Shown here piece after piece: positions 9,434 through 16,508 of a DNA stretch of 64,000 bases (its first letter is position 1; the number at the start of each line of letters is the position of its first letter). The notes beneath the pieces are model-generated. The model had not been told where the DNA came from. It ran no database searches and was given only the letters and a program-made list of their open reading frames with translations. Source of the stretch: Alistipes sp. (GTDB lineage: Bacteria > Bacteroidota > Bacteroidia > Bacteroidales > Rikenellaceae); the NCBI GenBank assembly GCA_017937125.1, contig JAGBEH010000007.1, positions 248,001 to 312,000 on the forward strand, read 5' to 3'. Made by a program: the position numbers and the translations under genes.

Positions 9434-9550
9434 GTCGGCCGCATCCGTGTCTGCCGTGTCTGTGGCTGTGTCGGCCGCGTCCGCGTCTGCCGTGTCTGTG
9501 GTTGTGTCGGCTGCGTCCGTGTCTGCGGTAGCTGTATCGGCCGCACCAAA
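9434..9550. repeat. 36-bp tandem repeat, about three copies
   Basis: The units begin GTCGGC(C/T)GC(A/G)TCCG at 9434, 9470 and 9506, a period of exactly 36 bases; a last, shortened unit (30 bases after the third) begins near 9536. The 290-base gap holding it lies between two convergent transcripts and contains no convincing gene. Read on the minus strand in one frame, the array encodes a Thr/Ala/Asp-only peptide that ends at a TGA at 9380-9382, but no start codon with support was found. Confidence 0.85.
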
Positions 9551-9594
9551 GTCGGGGCTCGGAATTTCGGCCTGCCGACAATATATTCCGTACG

Positions 9595-9629
9595 AATAAA
9601 AAATGTCCGCTCATTGCCGAGCGGACATT
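9595..9629 (-). terminator. Terminator of rpsU
   Basis: On the minus strand an 11-bp perfect stem (AATGTCCGCTC at 9602-9612 pairs with 9619-9629, 6-base loop) is followed by TTTTTTATTC. It lies 23 bases downstream of the rpsU stop. Confidence 0.92.
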
Positions 9630-9651
9630 CGGTCGTATATGTGCGACTCGG

Positions 9652-9843
9652 TTACTCCTCGTCGCGATACATATGCTCTACATAGATTGCGTGAGCCATT
9701 TTCTCGCGCTTCTCTATCGAGGGCTTCGTGAAATACTGACGACGGCGCAGTTCCTTGAGAACGCCCGTGCGCTCGTACTTACGTTTGAATTTCTTGAGAG
9801 CTCTTTCGATATTCTCGCCCTCTTTTACAGGCATGATAATCAT
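9652..9843 (-). CDS. rpsU: 30S ribosomal protein bS21
   Basis: This 63-residue, highly basic protein starts MIIMPVKEGENIERALKKFK and matches bS21 over its full length, including the Bacteroidetes-type start (family members begin MIVV/MIIM-PVKEG) and the KFKRK and ELRRRQ segments. It joins the 30S subunit near the anti-Shine-Dalgarno region, which in Bacteroidetes is thought to be occluded, consistent with the A-rich leaders without ribosome-binding sites seen across this window. The gene stands alone, with its own terminator. No clear -7 box was found in the 80 bases upstream. Confidence 0.95.
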   Translation of the reverse strand: MIIMPVKEGENIERALKKFKRKYERTGVLKELRRRQYFTKPSIEKREKMAHAIYVEHMYRDEE

Positions 9844-9924
9844 AATATTCTTAAATTTTTAATAGTTTTCGTTAATAAATCGAATGCTTAATCGGCGTTT
9901 GCCGCAACCGTAACTAAATATAAA

Positions 9925-10959
9925 TCATCTGCTTTCGTGTGTAAATCGAAGATAAGGGCGAATTTTCTCCGCCTCCTCTCGGGTAAATATTTTGTCCTCG
10001 ATCATCTCTTCGACAGTACTCCAGCCTCCTTTCAGTTGTCTTGTTTTAAGCAATTTGCGTAATGCCCGATCCGATATGTAGGGATGTCCTGCCATATCCT
10101 GCGGGCGTGCAAAGTTAATATCTATTTTCGAAATATTGCAACTGTCGCAGTAAATTTGTTTCAAAATTTTCTCGAAATTGCTCTCCGTAACCGATTTTAC
10201 CTCCGCCAACTGCCCGACTTCGTAAAATCCGCCGAGCCTGCGACGGTATTCCGCAATCGCCGCGACGCTCTTTTCGCCTATGCCGTATATGCTGCGCAGA
10301 GCGGCCGAATCGGCAGAGTTGATTTCGACGAGACCGTTCTCGCCGACCGTTTCGCGCTCGGGAAATATTATGTATGCGGCGAGCGTGTCGCACTCCTCGT
10401 CGCCGATTACGAAACACTCGCGGACTTCCTCGATGTTGCGCAGGCCGCCGCGCATATCGCGGTAGCGTATGAACGCCTCGGCACGTCTGTGCGAAAAACC
10501 TATGGTGCGCAAATATGCGACCGTAACGGTGTCTATGCGGAACGGCTCGTAACGTATTTCGCCCGAACGTTTGCGCTCCCGAGCCGCACTGTCGCGCAAC
10601 GGGCGCGGGGCGTACTCGTCGGCGATGACTATATACGGTTTCAGCCGTCGGTACATCGAGTCGGTGATGCCGTAGCAGGCTGCGAACTCCTCCCTGATGC
10701 CGAACACTTTGCCGCGGGCACGGTATTTCAGTATCGATGCGGCGGCGGTTTTCGGCAGGCCGAGCGTCACCAACTCCTCGAATGTTACGGTATTCGGGTC
10801 GAAACGGAAAAGCGTGTCGCGTATTTCTTCGGCCTGATTTCGCAACTGCGCGGGCGATACGGAGCCGTTGCGCGGCCGTATCATAGTCAGCAGGAGCACG
10901 ATAATCGCCGCCAGCGGCAGGAACATCGCCAATGCGCGTCTGTTGCTTTCCGAGAACAT
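9925..10959 (-). CDS. Membrane-anchored helix-hairpin-helix protein (ComEA-like)
   Basis: The 344-residue protein has one N-terminal transmembrane segment (about 9-26) followed by repeated helix-hairpin-helix units: LVTLGLPKTAAASILKYR near 65, LRTIGFSHRRAEAFIRYRD near 145, and the best-preserved one, EINSADSAALRSIYGIGEKS, near 210, plus a fourth near 275. Such ComEA-type units bind double-stranded DNA without sequence specificity. The protein may hold DNA at the envelope (uptake or repair), but no other competence gene is nearby. It follows glpT by 9 bases and is probably cotranscribed with it. Confidence 0.75.
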   Translation of the reverse strand: MFSESNRRALAMFLPLAAIIVLLLTMIRPRNGSVSPAQLRNQAEEIRDTLFRFDPNTVTFEELVTLGLPKTAAASILKYRARGKVFGIREEFAACYGITDSMYRRLKPYIVIADEYAPRPLRDSAARERKRSGEIRYEPFRIDTVTVAYLRTIGFSHRRAEAFIRYRDMRGGLRNIEEVRECFVIGDEECDTLAAYIIFPERETVGENGLVEINSADSAALRSIYGIGEKSVAAIAEYRRRLGGFYEVGQLAEVKSVTESNFEKILKQIYCDSCNISKIDINFARPQDMAGHPYISDRALRKLLKTRQLKGGWSTVEEMIEDKIFTREEAEKIRPYLRFTHESR

Positions 10960-10968
10960 CGGCAGTGC

Positions 10969-12408
10969 CTATCGGTTATGCTCCGCTTCCGCCAGACGAA
11001 TACGCTCGTCCATAATCTTTTTCTCCTTGCCCCACGCTACGCCGCAAATGGCTATCGCGAGCAGCGCCGCCGCCATAAACATCTCGAATGTGAAGTTCCA
11101 GCCGAGCGAACTTTGCGCCACATATCCCATAGCCACTTTCGACAGGACGGCATCGCCCAACATATAGCCGAACAGGCTCATAAATCCCGCTGCGGTACCC
11201 GCAGCATTCTTCGGCACGAGCGACAGCGCCTGCACGCCTATCATCGCGATAGGGCCGTAAACGGCACCTCCTATTATCGACAGCGCCGTGAATACAACAT
11301 ATTTGAGAGGTAGCGCGGTCGTTGCGGATATGGGTTCGGCGAACCAGTACATCATAATGCCTATGGCCGTGAGAACGGTGAAAATGACATTCACGGGAGC
11401 GCATCGGCCCTGATAGAACTTGGACGATATCCACCCGCACAGTATCGTGCCGGGGATACCCGCATATTCGAACAGTGCGAATGCCGTGCGGCTGTCGCCG
11501 TCGGTCATCTTGTACACCTCGGCCAGATAGGTGGGCGACCAGTCGCTGATGCCGTATCTGACGAAGTAGATGAACGCATTTGCGGCCGCTATGAGCCACA
11601 ACATCTTGTTGCGGAATATATAATCTACGAACAGACGGCGGAAGGGTATGTTCTCCTCCTCGCCTTTGGAGGCCTTCGCTCCCGTATAGTCCTTGCGGTA
11701 ATCCTCTATCGGCGGCAATCCGCACGACTCGGGGGTGTCGCGCAGCGTGAACCAGCAGAATGCCGCGAAAACGAGCGCCACCAAAGAGGGAACTATGAAT
11801 GCCGCGCGCCACGATTCGCCTATGCCCATCGTTCCGAAGATCAGAACGCCCGCCGTAACGAGCAGCGCCAGCGTTCCGTTGCCCACGTTGTGCGCCGTGT
11901 TCCATACCGACATCTTGAAACTGCGTTCGTTGGTCGAAAACCAGTGGGCGAGTATTCGTCCGCACGGAGGCCATCCCATACCCGAGAGCCATCCCGCGAG
12001 CAGCATAAATACGAAGAGTACGGCTATGTTGGTCGAGAAATCCCCGTCGATGCCGACACCGTAGGGTATCAGTCCCGCGACGAGCATAACTGCCGACGCC
12101 AGCACGAGACCTATGGTCATGAACTTGCGTGCATCCGAGTGGTCGGAGACGCTGCCCATAAGGAACTTGCTTATCGCGTAGGCGATCGGAATGCCGGCCA
12201 TCGCTATACCTGCTCCCGCCTTGTCTATCAGGCCTTCCGCTATCATATCGGGGACGGCGAACGACAGGTTTTTGCGCACTAAATAATAGGCTGCATAGCC
12301 GAAATAAATACCTAAAAATACCTTGAGGCGCAGTTTCTTGTACTCTTTGTCCACCTCATTCGCGGGCAGAGGTTTCCTGTGCGGCGCGGGCGCTAAAAAA
12401 TTCCACAT
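10969..12408 (-). CDS. glpT: Glycerol-3-phosphate:phosphate antiporter GlpT (OPA family MFS)
   Basis: This 479-residue, 12-helix transporter aligns with E. coli GlpT along its length: APHRKPLP near the start, the signature FLGIYFGYAAYYLVRKN, KFLMGSVSD, GMGWPPCGR, W-N-x-A-H-N, DTPESCGLPPIE, YAGIPGTILCGW, and AAGTAAGF. The family exchanges cytosolic phosphate for glycerol-3-phosphate or a related organophosphate. Basic residues lie in the signature region, as needed for phosphoester binding. It sits 12 bases behind a periplasmic GH2 enzyme and 9 bases before a DNA-binding membrane protein. The exact substrate (glycerol-3-phosphate versus a hexose phosphate) is inferred from similarity to GlpT. 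Confidence 0.88.
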   Translation of the reverse strand: MWNFLAPAPHRKPLPANEVDKEYKKLRLKVFLGIYFGYAAYYLVRKNLSFAVPDMIAEGLIDKAGAGIAMAGIPIAYAISKFLMGSVSDHSDARKFMTIGLVLASAVMLVAGLIPYGVGIDGDFSTNIAVLFVFMLLAGWLSGMGWPPCGRILAHWFSTNERSFKMSVWNTAHNVGNGTLALLVTAGVLIFGTMGIGESWRAAFIVPSLVALVFAAFCWFTLRDTPESCGLPPIEDYRKDYTGAKASKGEEENIPFRRLFVDYIFRNKMLWLIAAANAFIYFVRYGISDWSPTYLAEVYKMTDGDSRTAFALFEYAGIPGTILCGWISSKFYQGRCAPVNVIFTVLTAIGIMMYWFAEPISATTALPLKYVVFTALSIIGGAVYGPIAMIGVQALSLVPKNAAGTAAGFMSLFGYMLGDAVLSKVAMGYVAQSSLGWNFTFEMFMAAALLAIAICGVAWGKEKKIMDERIRLAEAEHNR

Positions 12409-12420
12409 ACGTTATAATGA

Positions 12421-14331
12421 TTATTTTCTCTTTTCGGTTGCGTTGCATCCCGTCGGCAGCGGCTTTGCGAATATGCTCTTCAGGCGCTCGGCGTCGTATT
12501 TCGGGCGGCGGTCGTAATAGTAGAGACCGTTCTCCTCCTGCTCCACATCCGTGAGCTGCGTGTAGCAGAAGCCCCAAATCTTGTCGCTCAACTCCAAAAG
12601 AGCATCCACCTGCCCTTCGAGACGGGTGTAGAAATCCTCTTTCGTTATCGCCGAGTTCCCGTAGCCCCACGACGTCTTCTTCTCGCGACCCTTGACGTCG
12701 GGTGCAGGATTTGATTCGAGACACTTTATGCCGCCGAACTCATCCAACAGATAAGGCCTGTGTTTGTCGTAGGGCGTTATCGCGTAAGGCGCCTTGTCCA
12801 CCGCCTCGCGATAGGTCGTTACATAGCCACTCGACTGCTTCGGTACCGCGCCGTAGGAGCGGTGGTTGAAGAACTCGTCTTTCTCGGCGTCGTAAATTTT
12901 CTGTTTGAGTTTTGCGGGATCCTGCTCGTAGTGGTGCATACAGCAGATGTCGTAATGCGGTGTCAGGCAGCCGCCGCTGACGGTATTCACCGGGCGTGTC
13001 GGATCGAGCAGATGAGTGAGCTTATAAGTATCCTCCACCAATCGCGGATACTGCACCCCGTCGGGCCACCAGACCTCGTTGAACGGCGTCCACGCAACTA
13101 TCGACGGCGAGTTGCGGTCGCGGACGATGACGTTCTCCCACTCCGTGAGGAAATTTCGTGCCGCAACGGGCGACGCCGTCTCCATTCCCCAGCTCGGATA
13201 CTCGCCCCAACAGAGGTAGCCGAGTTTGTCCGCCCAATAGTGGTACCTTTGCTCGAACACCTTCTGGTGCAGGCGCGCACCGTTGAAGCCCGCAGCTTTC
13301 GACAGCTCTATGTCGCGGCGCAGGGCATCGTCGCTCGGTGCCGTCCAGATGCCGTCGGGATAGAAACCCTGGTCGAGCACGAGACGCTGATAGTAGGGTT
13401 CGTTGTTGAGATATACCTTATTTCCGTCCACGTGCACTTTGCGCATACCTATGTATGAACTTATGCGGTCGATGACCTCGCCCGCCTTGTTCTTTATTAT
13501 GTACTCCACATCGTAGAGTTTCGGGTTCTCGGGCGACCACGTCTCGAACTTCCTGAACGCTACGACGACGGGAATGCCGTCTATCGTTGCGGAACTCGCG
13601 CTCGCCACCGTCTTGCCGTTGTCCCTGATGTTTATTGTCAGGGTATTGTCGGCCGATGCGAGGTAGTAGCGCGGGGTGATTATCACTCGACGGTTGTCGA
13701 TGTCGGTTATAGTCTGCACGTATTCGAGCGAACTGTCCGATGTCGCTTCCACCCATACGGTCTGCCATATTCCCGTCGTGCGGGTGTAGAGACAGCCGAA
13801 CGAGTTGTAGCGCAGCGACTGCTTGCCCGCACCCTGATTCTTGCTGCGCAGGTCGCTCTCGGCGCGTACCACCAAATCGTGCGGCTTGCCGTCGGCGACG
13901 AAGCGCGTGATGTCGTACGCGAACGAGTCCGAACCGCCGATGTGGCGGCCGACGAACTGCCCGTCGATATAAACCTCCGATTCGTAATATACGGCGCCGA
14001 AATTGAGCAGTATTTTACGCTCCGCCCACTCGGCGGGCACCTGCAACATACGGTGATACCATATTTCCGTGATGAAATCCTTGTGTCCGACACCCGATAG
14101 CGTGCTTTCGGGGCAGAACGGAACGGTTATTTTGTCGGCGAAGCCTTTGCTGCCGAACAATTCGCGTTCGTATCCCGTTCCGACGAGATCGAGTTCGTAA
14201 CTCCACTCGCCGTTGAGGTTGAGCCACTGCTCGCGTTCGAATTGAGGGCGCGGATACTCGGCACGCGGTTGAGATGCATACGCATATGCCGATACCAGCA
14301 TATATGCGCAGAACAGAAAAAGTTTTTTCAT
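12421..14331 (-). CDS. Periplasmic glycoside hydrolase family 2 protein
   Basis: The 636-residue protein has a signal peptide (ends YAYAS, residue 20). A GH2 sugar-binding jelly roll (about 30-200) follows, with LNGEWSYELD, YESEVYIDGQFVGRH and GIWQTVWVE, then an Ig-like domain and a TIM barrel (about 300-620). The expected general acid/base is Glu419 in TPFNE and the nucleophile is Glu531 in LLDEFGG; both are present. GH2 includes beta-galactosidases, glucuronidases and mannosidases; the specificity cannot be read here. It is the first gene of an operon with glpT, behind a good promoter at 14364-14393. Confidence 0.88.
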   Translation of the reverse strand: MKKLFLFCAYMLVSAYAYASQPRAEYPRPQFEREQWLNLNGEWSYELDLVGTGYERELFGSKGFADKITVPFCPESTLSGVGHKDFITEIWYHRMLQVPAEWAERKILLNFGAVYYESEVYIDGQFVGRHIGGSDSFAYDITRFVADGKPHDLVVRAESDLRSKNQGAGKQSLRYNSFGCLYTRTTGIWQTVWVEATSDSSLEYVQTITDIDNRRVIITPRYYLASADNTLTINIRDNGKTVASASSATIDGIPVVVAFRKFETWSPENPKLYDVEYIIKNKAGEVIDRISSYIGMRKVHVDGNKVYLNNEPYYQRLVLDQGFYPDGIWTAPSDDALRRDIELSKAAGFNGARLHQKVFEQRYHYWADKLGYLCWGEYPSWGMETASPVAARNFLTEWENVIVRDRNSPSIVAWTPFNEVWWPDGVQYPRLVEDTYKLTHLLDPTRPVNTVSGGCLTPHYDICCMHHYEQDPAKLKQKIYDAEKDEFFNHRSYGAVPKQSSGYVTTYREAVDKAPYAITPYDKHRPYLLDEFGGIKCLESNPAPDVKGREKKTSWGYGNSAITKEDFYTRLEGQVDALLELSDKIWGFCYTQLTDVEQEENGLYYYDRRPKYDAERLKSIFAKPLPTGCNATEKRK

Positions 14332-14363
14332 AGGTTGTAATTATGGTTCGGGTTTTCGATCTC

Positions 14364-14393
14364 CAAAGATAATGAAAAATCGGCAATACGCAA
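14364..14393 (-). promoter_or_regulatory. Bacteroidetes promoter for the GH2-glpT operon
   Basis: On the minus strand a -7 box TATCTTTG (14364-14371) matches TAnnTTTG, and a -33 TTG lies 19 bases upstream (14391-14393). The box is 32 bases before the GH2 start codon. Confidence 0.7.
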
Positions 14394-14461
14394 GCGCCGT
14401 GTTCCGAACTTTTTCCGTTCGCGAACATTGCCGACGGTTCGACGGTCGGAACTTAGGTGTC

Positions 14462-15184
14462 TCAGCGGTCTATGGTATCGATACCCGCTTTCCGCGCCTG
14501 CGAGTGCTGGAACTCGCGGCGTATGCGGTATGTCCTGCCATCTTTCAGCAGGCGCGCGCCCGTTTGGTGGAACTTGAACCCGACGCCTGCCGCATCGCAC
14601 TGCCGCCGCAGGTCGAGTATCCACTCGTAATCGCACGTCCGTGCATCGTTTCCCGACTCTCCGCCCGCATACACGGCGCGAATGTCCGGTGTGAGATAGG
14701 GCGTGAGGTCTATGCGTTCGAGCAGCGGCTCGCAAATAATCTGCTTGTGCCTTATCGGCAGCGACAGCAGTATCGGCAGACGGTAATCGGCGCGTTCCTG
14801 CGTTTCGCAGGTCGAACATATTATCACGTTTTCATAGCCGTCGCCCCAGTCGTCGGGCTTGCAGAGGTCGAAACGGTCTATGCGCTTGGTGATTATCAGA
14901 AACATCAGGTCGCTGCGTATGCGTATGATGCGCCACGCCTCGGTACGCCATATGTCGGCCTCCTCGATGAAAAAGTCCGATGTGAAGCAGGTGTAGACCA
15001 TTTCGCCCGACGTGATTTTGTAACGTCCGCGTCGGTCGCGCCGCACGGGCAGGTCGAACTGCGCCGTACGCCGTATGCGCGAGGCATCCTTGTCTCTCTG
15101 CGCATCTTGGCTGTAGACGTAGCAGTGCCTGCATCCTTCGCTTATTTTGCGGCATCCGTGCCACAGGTTCCACATTACGGACAT
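14462..15184 (-). CDS. DUF5131 (phage Gp37/Gp68-like) protein, putative radical-SAM-like enzyme
   Basis: This 240-residue protein begins MSVMWNLWHGCRKISEGCRHC, the W-N-x-W-x-G-C-x-K-x-S-x-G-C-x-x-C-Y signature of the DUF5131/Gp37-Gp68 family. The clustered cysteines and the later SDFFIEEAD, ITKR and YAGGESG segments resemble a radical-SAM barrel, but activity is unproven. The family occurs in phages and in scattered chromosomal islands. Here it stands alone, without phage genes nearby, upstream of a cluster of palindromes. The start ATG at 15184 is preferred over the internal ATG four codons later because it gives the complete motif with a normal leader. Confidence 0.8.
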   Translation of the reverse strand: MSVMWNLWHGCRKISEGCRHCYVYSQDAQRDKDASRIRRTAQFDLPVRRDRRGRYKITSGEMVYTCFTSDFFIEEADIWRTEAWRIIRIRSDLMFLIITKRIDRFDLCKPDDWGDGYENVIICSTCETQERADYRLPILLSLPIRHKQIICEPLLERIDLTPYLTPDIRAVYAGGESGNDARTCDYEWILDLRRQCDAAGVGFKFHQTGARLLKDGRTYRIRREFQHSQARKAGIDTIDR

Positions 15185-15229
15185 AATGAACGATAATTTA
15201 ATACGACTTTTCCGTGTCTTTTTTCACAG

Positions 15230-15315
15230 TCGCAGGCTGCGAAGCGAGTTTGCTCGCAAACTCGAAATTCTGTTCTTTTGCAGGCGCGGTTGCAATCCGC
15301 AAGGATTGCAACCGC
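15230..15315. repeat. Cluster of three extragenic palindromes
   Basis: Three perfect inverted repeats follow each other in a 470-base intergenic stretch: TCGCAG-G-CTGCGA (15230-15242), CGAGTTTGC-TC-GCAAACTCG (15245-15264), and a 13-bp stem with a GCAA loop (15286-15298 with 15303-15315). None has a T-run typical of a terminator. They lie between the start of the DUF5131 gene and the Phe/Tyr operon promoter and could be a REP-like or MITE-like element, or structured RNA. Confidence 0.75.
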
Positions 15316-15402
15316 CGCAACTCCGCCCCGTGAAATCCCCGTCTCCGCGAACAAAAATAACGATTTCCTGCCGTAAATATGCGGTTATTAAAAATATTTT
15401 AT

Positions 15403-15410
15403 TACTTTTG
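15403..15410 (+). promoter_or_regulatory. -7 box of the Phe/Tyr operon promoter
   Basis: TACTTTTG matches the Bacteroidetes -7 consensus TAnnTTTG. Transcription would start near 15416, about 27 bases before the leader peptide start. No clear -33 TTTG was found at the expected distance. Confidence 0.65.
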
Positions 15411-15442
15411 TGATGCGTACGCAAGCGGTACGCGCCGAGACA

Positions 15443-15499
15443 ATGACGAATTTCGCTTTCGCATACTTTTTTTATTATTACTTTTTTGGCCGAGAGTAA
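15443..15499 (+). CDS. Phe/Tyr leader peptide of the aromatic operon
   Basis: ATG at 15443 opens an 18-codon frame, MTNFAFAYFFYYYFFGRE, closed by TAA at 15497-15499. Ten of 18 residues are Phe (6) or Tyr (4), seven of them consecutive (residues 9-15). This is what a ribosome-stalling sensor for phenylalanyl- and tyrosyl-tRNA charging looks like, and the operon that follows makes exactly these two amino acids. The frame lies between a -7 promoter box and an intrinsic terminator and overlaps no other gene. It is too short for ordinary gene calling. Translation has not been shown; the assignment rests on composition, position and the fitting RNA structures. Confidence 0.85.
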   Translation: MTNFAFAYFFYYYFFGRE

Positions 15500-15574
15500 T
15501 AAGGGATTGTATGCGTCAGTGACAGATAACAGACAAAAAGATGTATGATCCCGTTCGTAAGAATGGGATTTTTT
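15460..15574 (+). promoter_or_regulatory. Transcription attenuator of the Phe/Tyr operon
   Basis: Four RNA segments can be read. Segment 1, CGCATAC (15460-15466, inside leader codons 6-8), pairs perfectly with GTATGCG (15509-15515). Segment 2 (15503-15513) can instead pair over 11 positions (4 of them G-U) with segment 3 (15542-15552). Segment 3 also forms the 5' arm of the terminator: ATCCCGTTC (15548-15556), loop GTAA, GAATGGGAT (15561-15569), then a T-run to 15574. A ribosome stalled on the Phe/Tyr run (15467-15487) would cover segment 1 and free segment 2 to form the antiterminator; a ribosome reaching the stop codon would cover segment 2 and let the terminator form. Confidence 0.82.
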
Positions 15575-15658
15575 ATTCGCCTTACGTTGCATCGCTGCGG
15601 CGGCTCGCCGTCGGGAGCAGAAACGGCAGTGAACAGGCGTCAAGTTATATATTGGATT

Positions 15659-16495
15659 ATGAAACAAGTAGCCATACAGGGTATTACGGGATGTTTCCAC
15701 GAGGCGGCCGCCCGTGCGTATTTCGCCGATGAGACCATAGAAACGCTGCCTTGCGACAGTTTCGAGACGCTGTTCGAACGTGTGAACGGCGACAAGTCGC
15801 TTTACGGCATCGTCGCTATCGAGAATACCATCGCGGGCAGCCTGCTGCAAAACCACGAATTGCTGCGTCGCGGCAATCTGCATATCGTCGGCGAGTATAA
15901 GCTGCGTATCTCTCACGTTCTGTGTGCATTGCCTGACGAGACGACGGAAACTCTCCGCGAGGTGCACTCGCATCCTATCGCGCTTATGCAGTGCGACGAG
16001 TTCCTGAAGCACCACCCGTCGCTCAAGCCCGTCGAGACCTACGACACCGCCGGCAGTGCGCGCGACATAGCCGAAAACGGTCTGCACGGGCACGCCGCCA
16101 TTTGCGGACGTTCGGCGGCCGAGATTTACGGGCTTAAGATACTCTTCGACGGTATCGAGACCAACAAACACAACTATACCCGCTTTCTCCTCGTCTCGGG
16201 ACGCGGGGAGACTGCTGTGCCGAAGCCCGACAAGGCCTCGATAGTCTTCAGCCTGCCGCATTCGCGCGGAAGTCTGTCGAAGGTGCTGACGATATTGTCG
16301 TTCTACGATATAAACCTGACGAAGATACAGTCCCTGCCGATTATCGGCCGCGAATGGGAATACCGTTTCTATGTCGATCTCACGTTCGACGATGTATCCC
16401 GCTACCGTCAGGGAATTGCGGCTATCCTGCCGCTGATAAGCGATTTCAGGGAACTCGGGACGTATGCCGAGTTCCGTACCGATGCGGAATATTAA
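15659..16495 (+). CDS. pheA: Prephenate dehydratase with ACT domain
   Basis: The enzyme converts prephenate to phenylpyruvate in phenylalanine synthesis. The 278 residues start MKQVAIQGITGCFHEAAARAYF, the family N-terminus, and hold the catalytic region with IENTIAGS and the T-R-F motif (NYTRFLLV near 180). A C-terminal ACT domain (about 195-275), with SLPHSRGSLSKVL, allows feedback control by Phe; its usual E-S-R-P is changed to QSLP. An in-frame ATG exists upstream at 15545, but that extension overlaps the attenuator hairpin and does not resemble the family, so 15659 was chosen. It is the first gene of the operon. Confidence 0.94.
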   Translation: MKQVAIQGITGCFHEAAARAYFADETIETLPCDSFETLFERVNGDKSLYGIVAIENTIAGSLLQNHELLRRGNLHIVGEYKLRISHVLCALPDETTETLREVHSHPIALMQCDEFLKHHPSLKPVETYDTAGSARDIAENGLHGHAAICGRSAAEIYGLKILFDGIETNKHNYTRFLLVSGRGETAVPKPDKASIVFSLPHSRGSLSKVLTILSFYDINLTKIQSLPIIGREWEYRFYVDLTFDDVSRYRQGIAAILPLISDFRELGTYAEFRTDAEY

Positions 16496-16508
16496 AAACA
16501 GTGATATT

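Noticed and set aside
9434..9550. CRISPR array
   Set aside because: The 36-base units are directly contiguous, with no unique spacers between repeats.
15286..15315. 13-bp palindrome as terminator of the DUF5131 gene or of the aromatic operon
   Set aside because: It lies upstream of both starts and lacks a T-run.
15545..15658. N-terminal extension of pheA from ATG 15545
   Set aside because: The added residues are encoded by the attenuator hairpin and do not match prephenate dehydratases; the family start is at 15659.
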